NCBI RefSeq assembly: GCF_000428845.1
Contig: NZ_AUAS01000004.1
Span: 1-64,000 of the forward strand
Direction of reading: 5' to 3'
From: Dyadobacter alkalitolerans DSM 23607
GTDB lineage: Bacteria; Bacteroidota; Bacteroidia; Cytophagales; Spirosomataceae
Length of the DNA: 64,000 bases
The notes below the pieces were generated by a model. The model did no database searches. It saw nothing but the letters and a program-made list of their open reading frames with translations, and was not told the DNA's origin. Below, in pieces: positions 33,533 to 40,449 of the stretch (the first letter of the stretch is position 1; each line of letters begins with the position of its first letter). The position numbers and the translations under genes were made by a program.

Positions 33533-34050
33533 TGCCAACCCACCTCCTCCTAGACGCTGCCTGCATGGAAGATGCCATGGATCGGGCACGAGAACTTAAT
33601 CCGTTGCACTCTTCGCTTTATCGTAACAAAGAGGGGCAGGATGAGATCCTTCCGTCTGTGGCGCCGTTTTTGTTTACATATCCGTACACGGCCGATTTTG
33701 AGGATTTTGTGGTAAATGAGGGCTGGGGTAATTCCTGGGGACTTTGGGCAGAAAGCAGTGCTGAATTTGAGGAGCTCTACAAGCATTTCCGCCGGTTCCT
33801 AATGGTGCAAACCGCAGATGGACAGGAGCTTTATTTTCGGTTTTATGATCCACGAGTTTTGCGGATTTTCCTGCCTACCTGCGATCAGGATCAGTTGGCA
33901 GAGTTTTTTGGGCCGGTTAGTCAGTTCGTCATGGAAGACGAAGATCCGGCTTTTTGCATCCTTTTTTCACTCTGGCAAGGGCAATTGTTTGTGGATCGCC
34001 AAGACGCTTTCCTATTGAAGTATATTCTGAATGATGAGGTTAGCCGCTGA
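33532..34050 (+). CDS. DUF4123 T6SS effector adaptor (Tap/TEC)
   Basis: 172 residues beginning THLLLDAACMEDAMDRARELNP. The family pattern then follows: SLYRNKEGQDEILPSVAPFLFTYP, EGWGNSWGLWAESSAEFEELYKHFRRFLMVQT, LYFRFYDPRVLRIFLPTCDQDQLAEFFGPVSQF. These match the DUF4123 core in which a FRFYDPRVLR block and an ...FFGP... block are diagnostic. DUF4123 proteins load a specific effector on VgrG or PAAR. The ATG shares its A with the TAA of the coiled-coil gene (TAATG), pointing to that protein as its client. Last gene of the envelope operon. Confidence 0.85.
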   Translation: MPTHLLLDAACMEDAMDRARELNPLHSSLYRNKEGQDEILPSVAPFLFTYPYTADFEDFVVNEGWGNSWGLWAESSAEFEELYKHFRRFLMVQTADGQELYFRFYDPRVLRIFLPTCDQDQLAEFFGPVSQFVMEDEDPAFCILFSLWQGQLFVDRQDAFLLKYILNDEVSR

Positions 34051-34065
34051 ATTGCGTTTGCTTGC

Positions 34066-35820
34066 CTATCGATCACATTCGTAAAAATAGGTGTTGTCCC
34101 CGCCGAAGCGATTCGATTTTAACGGGAAGCCTTCGCTGTTATACTGCGTGAAAGCGGTTAATTCTTTTGCCTGCGTTTCGTCCGCCGATCCATATCTATA
34201 TGTCACCTTGGTGTAACTGGTTACATTATGAACTGTAATCCCTTCCGGTGCCAGATAGGAAGGATGACCCAAAAATACACGCGAGAGCAGATCGATACTC
34301 TTTTGATTGTCGTACTTCCATTCTTCAACACAAGTCGTTTCGAAAGGCAAAGCTGGATCTCTGAAAATTTTTCTGGTCAGTTGCCCTTCATTGTCATACT
34401 CCAATTTTTGCTTTGCATTGTCTGTAAACTCAATCTCGGAAATCCGGTTATCCGCAATGATATATTTGGTGACCCGGTATGTTTTGGTAAAATTCTGGTG
34501 TTTAAGTGTGTACACTTCCCCCGAATTATCGCTGCTTGGGATAACGGATAAGAGCAAGCCGGTTTCAGAATAATTATAAACAGTGCCGTCAACTATGACT
34601 TTGGAAACATTGTAATTTGTATGATATTCATACTGTAAGGCCAACTTACTGATCGTACTTCCCCCGGCAGGGTTGTTTCTGTCCTTGACAGTTGTTCTCA
34701 AAATTTCGGTGGACGACAGCAACCCATCATTATTGTATTTATAAGAAAATATTCCGGAGCTGATCTCCACAACGACCTGGCTGTTGTTTCTAACGGACAG
34801 GCTATAATTTTGCCGGCTAATTAAGCCGTCTGCATAAGTGTAATCGTTGACGATACGGGAGACCGGCGCGCCCGACATTTCGTTTTCTATTTCCGTGCTT
34901 CGGAGCGGGAAATCATTTGCGTCATAAGTGAAAAGAGCTTCGTACTTTCCGGTGATCTGGTGCTGCCTTGTGTGTTTGGCAAGTTTGCATTTAGCGTAGA
35001 TCTGTACGGTTTTCTTTTTTATACTGATCAAATTACCATTTCTGGTAACGAGGATGACGTTATATGCTCCCGCACGCTTATAATTGTGCTTCGGAGAAAG
35101 ATCCGTGGACAAACTTCCATCTCCGAAGTTCCATAAATACGTGACCCCACTAACGGATTTGTTTGTAAATGTGACGTCGCAATTATAGGTACAGTTCTCT
35201 CCGGAAATGTCAAATTCTGCTGTGGGTTGCACCGACTGTAGTGTGGTTACATTTAACCTTTTTATTAATGTGTCGTTTGGGAGGCCACTGGCTTTTGCAA
35301 CTAACGTGATTGCGTAGCTACGTGGTTCAGAAAAGGTGTGGGATAATTTCTCATCACGCTCACGCGTTTCAACAGGCGTATTATCCCCGAAAAACCATGT
35401 GTATGAGGTGGAATTAATGGATTTGTTGGTAATAGACACCGTGCATGGGGCGGGGCATTCAAGGGCCGGAGCAAGTTCGAAAATAGCTTTGGGAAGCGGC
35501 CTGTCTGGCGCGTCCACTTTTATACTTTTAGAAACCCCATTGGATCCGCCACCATTTTTAGCTATAAGTCTCACATTGAAATTGCCACCAATCTTGAAAT
35601 TATGCGTGATCTCAGCATCACCGGTGGTCACAATGGTAGAGGAGTCGCCAAAATCCCATTCATAGGCACTGGCATTCCGCGAAGTATTTTTAAATGTCAC
35701 AGGCACGCCAGCCTTTATCGTCCCCGTGGGCACTTCGAAATCTGCTTCCGGGAACTCGATTTCTTTGTGACAAGAGAAAACAAGTGTTAAAAAAACCAAT
35801 GAAATAAGTGCCTTTACCAT
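34066..35820 (-). CDS. PKD-domain lipoprotein C with YD-like C-terminal region
   Basis: ATG 35820 gives 584 residues; the longer frame to 35907 would run into the operator. Lipobox LVFSCHK near residue 17. Three PKD domains: SRNASAYEWDFGDSS, ECPAPCTVSITNKSINSTSYTWFFGDNT and NCTYNCDVTFTNKSVSGVTYLWNFGDGS. From about residue 300 a region with short Tyr-rich repeats (TYADGLISRQNYSL, YKYNNDGLLSSTE, EYDNEGQLTRK) recalls YD/RHS-like beta repeats. It has its own operator copy 4 and converges with the envelope operon 16 bp away. Probably a cell-surface lipoprotein paralogous to A and B. Confidence 0.75.
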   Translation of the reverse strand: MVKALISLVFLTLVFSCHKEIEFPEADFEVPTGTIKAGVPVTFKNTSRNASAYEWDFGDSSTIVTTGDAEITHNFKIGGNFNVRLIAKNGGGSNGVSKSIKVDAPDRPLPKAIFELAPALECPAPCTVSITNKSINSTSYTWFFGDNTPVETRERDEKLSHTFSEPRSYAITLVAKASGLPNDTLIKRLNVTTLQSVQPTAEFDISGENCTYNCDVTFTNKSVSGVTYLWNFGDGSLSTDLSPKHNYKRAGAYNVILVTRNGNLISIKKKTVQIYAKCKLAKHTRQHQITGKYEALFTYDANDFPLRSTEIENEMSGAPVSRIVNDYTYADGLISRQNYSLSVRNNSQVVVEISSGIFSYKYNNDGLLSSTEILRTTVKDRNNPAGGSTISKLALQYEYHTNYNVSKVIVDGTVYNYSETGLLLSVIPSSDNSGEVYTLKHQNFTKTYRVTKYIIADNRISEIEFTDNAKQKLEYDNEGQLTRKIFRDPALPFETTCVEEWKYDNQKSIDLLSRVFLGHPSYLAPEGITVHNVTSYTKVTYRYGSADETQAKELTAFTQYNSEGFPLKSNRFGGDNTYFYECDR

Positions 35821-35876
35821 TTGAGTAATTTTTTTCCTTACGCACAAAGTGTCTTCGAGAACCAGACTTTTGCTAA

Positions 35877-35884
35877 TAAAGATA
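35877..35884 (-). promoter_or_regulatory. -7 box of PKD lipoprotein C
   Basis: Minus-strand TATCTTTA, one mismatch from TAnnTTTG, 21 bp from the operator frame beginning at 35906. Start codon 57 bp downstream at 35820. Confidence 0.45.
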
Positions 35885-35905
35885 AAATTGCCGGCATGGA
35901 GCAGC

Positions 35906-35925
35906 AATACGTCATTTGACGTATT
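35906..35925. promoter_or_regulatory. Palindromic operator, copy 4 (PKD lipoprotein C)
   Basis: Arms AATACGTCA and TGACGTATT, 9 bp each, around TT: identical over 20 bp to copy 1. It is 86-105 bp upstream of ATG 35820 and beyond the end of the next gene (36035). Confidence 0.8.
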
Positions 35926-36034
35926 TTAGGTAGTGGATATTCCCATAAATTTTGGAAATGCCTTTTGAGGCGTAGTTCGGCAGAGAAGTGGAGTGGCTAC
36001 TGATCATTGCCAACAATGATCAGTAGCCTGCCAA

Positions 36035-37375
36035 CTAATAAGAACCCAGATAGCTCGATCCTGACTGACCGGTTAATGCGGCTCCCTTGATGACTTCTTT
36101 GGTTTTCCAGTTGATCACGTGCAACTTACCCGCTTCGCCGGTTGGTGTCAGCGGAACATATACAAAATCTCCGCTCACCGCAATATTCTGATACTGGCCA
36201 AAATCCAAACCAGCTTCGTATTCGTTGCTGATTTTGGTTGCCGTTTTTGCATTCAGGTCAATTAACGCGATGTAGCCGCCTTCTCCGGCAATGTTGTACA
36301 AGACAAGGCCAATTCCGTCCTTGATGTATCTCCAAGCCTGGATACGCGTGTCTTTAAGGCTCAAAGCAGCATCCAGGTCAAAATGATAGCCATTATCATA
36401 ATCGCTATTGCTTTTATTGATGCGCAAAATATCCTTTCCGCCCGTAGCTGTGGCCTGATAAATATTGCCATCATTTCCCACATACTGCGTCATGGTGCGG
36501 TAGGAGTGGTTGTTGGTCTTAGAAAGGGTGGAATAGATCAGTTTTGGATTTTGTAAAGAAGGATAATCAACGACCAGCGTCGTTGTTCCCAGCGTGCGGT
36601 TAGCAGCATCGTTGGCCCATACCGGCTCCCCGGCAGTGTTATAAGACAATTTTTTCGGGTCAATTTTGCTTACGTTACAACCGATGAATATCTTGGTTTT
36701 GTCATCATTCAAAACAGGAACATCGATGCGCCCCACTGCGTAGCCCTGTGCTTCGAGGTCCGCCGGGAAAGGGAAGTCGAATTCGGTGGAGTTGGGCACT
36801 CTGGCCTCTTTCAGGTCAATGACAGCGATCCTTACTTTACCCCGGGTGTATTTGAAAACGTGGTTTGGCGCAGCGCCTTCCGTTACCGTCTTGCTTCCGG
36901 TTAAATGTACGCCGATCCCGATATTCTCAGCCGCTTTTGTCCAGCGGGGAGAAGTCCCTACGATATCCGACAAGTCCAGTTCGTTGCCTGTATCCTGGTA
37001 ATCTTTGGCGCCTTTTACCAAATATTTGTTGAATACACCGCCATCTTCACCCGTATACTGAATGTTGTAGAGCTCCGTTCCATCCTCAGAGGCTTGCACA
37101 CGGGCTGTGCGAGCAGACCGGAGGCCAAAGCCGTTTTTGTATATATCAACTGAAAAGTTTGGGTCGATAGCCTGCGCATGCGTGATGGCGTAAGCCATTG
37201 TGCCGCCGTTGCCTGCCGTTCCCTCAGCATCAGGGATCGATGCAGTCAATGAGATAAATTCCCTTTCGCTCACAGGCGTTTGGCCACCACCGTCAGGATC
37301 GGTCACATCATCTTTGCAACCGGCAAACGTCATTGCCAAACCCAGGATCACCGCGCTTATCAGATTTTTTTTCAT
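36035..37375 (-). CDS. DUF4374 surface lipoprotein, iron/xenosiderophore binding (XusB-like)
   Basis: 446 residues. Lipobox TFAGCKD (Cys about 20), then a spacer rich in Asp/Gly. The body shows repeated blade-like segments (VFKYTRGKVRIAVIDLKEA, TLGTTTLVVDYPSLQNPKLIYSTLSKT, YIALIDLNAKTATKISNEYEAGLDFG) consistent with the DUF4374 beta-propeller. A member of this family, XusB of Bacteroides, holds ferric siderophore at the cell surface for the TonB receptor XusA. The TonB receptor gene is immediately upstream in the same operon (12 bp). No PepSY reductase (XusC-like) gene follows here. Confidence 0.8.
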   Translation of the reverse strand: MKKNLISAVILGLAMTFAGCKDDVTDPDGGGQTPVSEREFISLTASIPDAEGTAGNGGTMAYAITHAQAIDPNFSVDIYKNGFGLRSARTARVQASEDGTELYNIQYTGEDGGVFNKYLVKGAKDYQDTGNELDLSDIVGTSPRWTKAAENIGIGVHLTGSKTVTEGAAPNHVFKYTRGKVRIAVIDLKEARVPNSTEFDFPFPADLEAQGYAVGRIDVPVLNDDKTKIFIGCNVSKIDPKKLSYNTAGEPVWANDAANRTLGTTTLVVDYPSLQNPKLIYSTLSKTNNHSYRTMTQYVGNDGNIYQATATGGKDILRINKSNSDYDNGYHFDLDAALSLKDTRIQAWRYIKDGIGLVLYNIAGEGGYIALIDLNAKTATKISNEYEAGLDFGQYQNIAVSGDFVYVPLTPTGEAGKLHVINWKTKEVIKGAALTGQSGSSYLGSY

Positions 37376-37387
37376 CTTAAATTATTA

Positions 37388-39859
37388 TTATAAAAATTTA
37401 CTAATTGTGTAATTCAACTTAACTGAGATACTTCTGCCAGGCTTTTGCACACCGAAGTTGTCATACATCTCTGCATTCAGCATGTTTTTGAGATCGAAGC
37501 TGGCGACCATCTTACCATTTGGGAACCGGTAGCTGGCCCCCAAATCGTGGTAGAACTGGGTAGGCGTGGTAAACCATTCAGATTCCATCCATACGGTCCC
37601 GAAAGCACCGACAAAGCCTGTATTGTAATAAAAATTGAGAATCGAATTTTTCTGGAACTTGTCATTAAGCCGGTACTGAACGCTGCCGTTCATGGTAAAA
37701 AACGGCTCGTTGGGAAGCTGCAAGTTGTACAGATCGTGCGGATTGCCCTTTTGGTCAAATTTCTGTTTGAATAAGGTGTTGAATTTGGAGAAGTTGAAGA
37801 GTGCATTCAGGCGGTTGTCATATACATAAATTACCTCTCCTTCAAAGCCCCTGGATTGCGTGCGTCCCAGGTTGATATATTTGGTGACCTGAATATCCGC
37901 ATCGCTTTCCCGTCCCGGCACAATCGCATTTTCGACTGCCTGCTGGGTGATTTTATCAAAGCCATTCCGCCAGAATGCGCTCGCATAGAGCGTCAGTTTG
38001 TGTTTGCCGGCCTGGATAGGGCCGTGGCGGAAACCCAGATTGTAATTCACATTCTTTTCAGGGATCAGACCAGGGTTTTCCAGAATGTTGTTTTCGGGAT
38101 CGCCGTACAGCTGGTTTTCGGTGGCTGTAACGTAGGCGTTTTGGGTGGAACCAATGATGTACATTTTGGAAAATACATTGTAGGAAACCGTAGCGCCATA
38201 TCCTTTGTTGTGGTTCACCGTTTTGTTGCGCACCCTGTTGATGACATTTGCGCCGTCTTGTTCGATCAGTTCAGGCCGCGTTTGAATGGTTCGGTTGGAG
38301 GTGTATTTTCCCAGCAGGTTCGTTTTGAGCTTGTCGTTGAAGAACTGCGCTTCATAGTTTAAGGCAAGAATGTTGTTCACTACACTGCTTACAGTCACCA
38401 TTTCCTTCCGCTCAGGATTCAGCAGGTCATTGTCATCCCTGTCGGTGGTTTCCAGCTTGTGATTAAGGGAAATTCTGTGACCCGGAAAAACAGTGTATCC
38501 TAGATTAGAGCGCATATTGGTGATCTGCCGGTTTACTTCCACAATGCTCTTGGCACCTTGCTGGCCCATTCCCGGAGTCGGTGGCACGGGCACAACTTCC
38601 CCGTTCCGGATGAGCATTCTGGGTTTTCCGTCCCAGTTGTAAACCTGGCCAACTGTATCCTGAACATATGTGCTCCTGTAACTGCGGACCGCATTCACAT
38701 TCAGCGCCAATCCTTTGGCCAGGAAATTGTTCTTATTATAAATCAGGCTGACCACATGCGCCTGATACTCGCCAAACCTGCCGACGTAAGGCCTTGCCAT
38801 GGTTGTGCCGTGCGGGATTTCGCTGTAAGTGTCTGAAATATTGTAACCTATGAAAAACTGGTCCGCCCATTTCACATTCGTAAATCCGATTTCAAACCTG
38901 CCGCCGATTGACTTATAAGCATTATTGAATCTTTTGGCCCTGTAATACCGCTCCAATGTTCGGTCGGGATGCACAAATTTTGAAAACTTGCCCCAGGTGG
39001 TGTAGCTGTTGTCGGTGTATGTGTAAAAGCCTGATGCCCTTGTGGTAAAACCAGTTTGCTTGTTACGATAGATTCCGGAAAGATCGGCCTGAAATGTGTT
39101 GAAAGATCCGTAGGCAACCGCAGCTGTAATGTTGTTTTGGGAAGCGTCTTTTTTCAAAACAACATTGATGGCCCCGCCCACATAATCGCCTGTCAAATGC
39201 GAGGGCAACACACCCTTGTAAACCTCAATGCGTTCGATCATTGCAGGTGGAATGTTGTTCAGATTGAATGAAGACCCATAAGTTGAAATCTCAATGCCAT
39301 CCAGGAAAATCCCAACCGCACTGCCTGACATGCCATTCAGGTTATACTCCACCCGCGATCCGATCCCACCGTTTTGACGTACGCGGACGCCTACGGCCCG
39401 GTCCAGCAGTTCATTGGTGGTTAAGTTGCGGAGCGAAGCTTCTTTTGTTTCAATGATTGCGACTGCAAATCCCTGCGTTTCAAGCTGTTTCTTTTCCGTT
39501 TTCTGAACAATCTGCACTTCGTTGAGATCCTGGGCGGTTTTTGCTACAACCGCGTTAAACTCTTGCGTGGGTTTGTGAACGTGGATCCTGGAAGTTTTGG
39601 ATTTGATTTCGACAGACGTAATCATAATTTCCTGATGGCCGTAAGGCACATCTTTCAATGTGTAGGTGCCATCGGTTTCAGAGAAAGTGGCGATGCTGGT
39701 CCCGTTAACCCTTATGGTTACAAAGCTGACCACCGAACCCTTATCGTCGCTGATTTTTCCTTTGATTACTGCGGTTTTCAGGGCAGATGTCTGTGCAAAA
39801 GTATGAAGATGGAAAAGGGTAACAATTGCTGTAAAGAGTAGAGTAGGCTTCAATAACAT
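37388..39859 (-). CDS. TonB-dependent outer-membrane receptor (iron/siderophore type)
   Basis: ATG 39859 gives 823 residues with signal peptide ending HTFAQT; the frame open to 40021 would cross the promoter. N-terminal carboxypeptidase-like domain (VIKGKISDDKGSVVSFVTIRVNG, about 28-110), plug domain (about 120-250: LNEVQIVQKTEKK..., VGVRVRQNGGIGSRVEYNLNGMSGSAVGIFLDGIEI), then a 22-strand barrel ending in the expected aromatic C-terminus (VKLNYTISKFL). Pairs with the DUF4374 lipoprotein. An operator lies beside its promoter, suggesting iron repression. Confidence 0.88.
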   Translation of the reverse strand: MLLKPTLLFTAIVTLFHLHTFAQTSALKTAVIKGKISDDKGSVVSFVTIRVNGTSIATFSETDGTYTLKDVPYGHQEIMITSVEIKSKTSRIHVHKPTQEFNAVVAKTAQDLNEVQIVQKTEKKQLETQGFAVAIIETKEASLRNLTTNELLDRAVGVRVRQNGGIGSRVEYNLNGMSGSAVGIFLDGIEISTYGSSFNLNNIPPAMIERIEVYKGVLPSHLTGDYVGGAINVVLKKDASQNNITAAVAYGSFNTFQADLSGIYRNKQTGFTTRASGFYTYTDNSYTTWGKFSKFVHPDRTLERYYRAKRFNNAYKSIGGRFEIGFTNVKWADQFFIGYNISDTYSEIPHGTTMARPYVGRFGEYQAHVVSLIYNKNNFLAKGLALNVNAVRSYRSTYVQDTVGQVYNWDGKPRMLIRNGEVVPVPPTPGMGQQGAKSIVEVNRQITNMRSNLGYTVFPGHRISLNHKLETTDRDDNDLLNPERKEMVTVSSVVNNILALNYEAQFFNDKLKTNLLGKYTSNRTIQTRPELIEQDGANVINRVRNKTVNHNKGYGATVSYNVFSKMYIIGSTQNAYVTATENQLYGDPENNILENPGLIPEKNVNYNLGFRHGPIQAGKHKLTLYASAFWRNGFDKITQQAVENAIVPGRESDADIQVTKYINLGRTQSRGFEGEVIYVYDNRLNALFNFSKFNTLFKQKFDQKGNPHDLYNLQLPNEPFFTMNGSVQYRLNDKFQKNSILNFYYNTGFVGAFGTVWMESEWFTTPTQFYHDLGASYRFPNGKMVASFDLKNMLNAEMYDNFGVQKPGRSISVKLNYTISKFL

Positions 39860-39937
39860 TCGATGATTTTTCTTAATTAACTGCCTGACAGTTGCCACTG
39901 CCGGGTTTTCAAGAGTAGGTGTGAAGCAAGTCTTATT

Positions 39938-39950
39938 TAGACTAAGTCTA
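39938..39950. promoter_or_regulatory. Probable iron-repressor operator
   Basis: A perfect inverted repeat, TAGACT-A-AGTCTA, 7 bp downstream of the -7 box of the TonB receptor promoter, that is at the expected transcription start. A bound repressor there would block transcription. The sequence type resembles DtxR/IdeR-like or Fur sites; which protein binds is not visible here. Confidence 0.55.
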
Positions 39951-39957
39951 TTGAGCG

Positions 39958-39988
39958 CAAATATAGGCCCCGATATTTTGAATAGCAA
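39958..39988 (-). promoter_or_regulatory. Promoter of the TonB receptor/DUF4374 operon
   Basis: Minus strand: -33 TTG (complement of 39986-39988), 20-bp spacer, -7 box TATATTTG (complement of 39958-39965), an exact TAnnTTTG match. The receptor start is 99 bp downstream. Confidence 0.65.
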
Positions 39989-40209
39989 GATAAAAAAGAC
40001 AAATGTTACCTGGGGTAACAAGAATTACGTGTCTATATAAAATGCCGTTAGTTCAACAGGCCGTTTTCCAACTTCCATCATCGTTAAAATTTTATCTGTT
40101 AGCACGGACATTTTTATGTTGAAAAAGATAAAAATACGGTACTAATGACCGTTACCTAGTTATAATATCTAAAAATATGGCAATGTGTAGAGATTAAATG
40201 CTTCCTTCC

Positions 40210-40217
40210 TAGCTTTG
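40210..40217 (+). promoter_or_regulatory. Likely -7 box of metE
   Basis: TAGCTTTG, exact match to TAnnTTTG, about 65 bp before the riboswitch. No clear -33 TTG. The stretch 40022-40209 between the receptor and this box holds no gene that I can see. Confidence 0.5.
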
Positions 40218-40281
40218 CGTAGATATTTAATCCTTTGCCGGATACAAAATATCGCGAATCGTTCTTTACCATAACAACTGG

Positions 40282-40398
40282 AAACAGGTTCCTGACGAAG
40301 GTCGGATTAATAGGGAATCGTGTGGAATTCACGAGCTGTCGCGCAACTGTGAGTAGCCGCCGTAGAGGGCAGGTTACGAGTCAGGTTACTGCCTGTTA
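40282..40398 (+). ncRNA. Cobalamin riboswitch
   Basis: The typical order of a B12 element is present: opening AACAGGTT at about 40283, GGGAA-GTG near 40313-40323, a GCTGTCGCGCAACTGT block (40335-40350), and the closing B12 box AGTCAGGTTACTGCC (40379-40393), with P1 closing through GCCTGTT. It lies 52 bases before metE, the B12-independent methionine synthase, which cells switch off when cobalamin is available. Confidence 0.9.
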
Positions 40399-40432
40399 CC
40401 AATGTTAAGCAAAGCGCTTGTAACAATTTTTA
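40394..40432 (+). terminator. Possible riboswitch expression platform (terminator hairpin)
   Basis: TGTTAC (40394-40399) pairs with GTAACA (40420-40425), with an inner AAGC/GCTT helix, followed by ATTTTTA. The first arm is also part of riboswitch helix P1, so the two structures exclude each other in part. This could be the regulatory switch for transcription termination, but the logic is inferred. Confidence 0.5.
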
Positions 40433-40449
40433 TTTAAACAAACGACAAA

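Noticed and set aside
39860..40021. Longer N-terminus of the TonB receptor
   Set aside because: It would include the promoter and operator. A clean signal peptide begins at ATG 39859.
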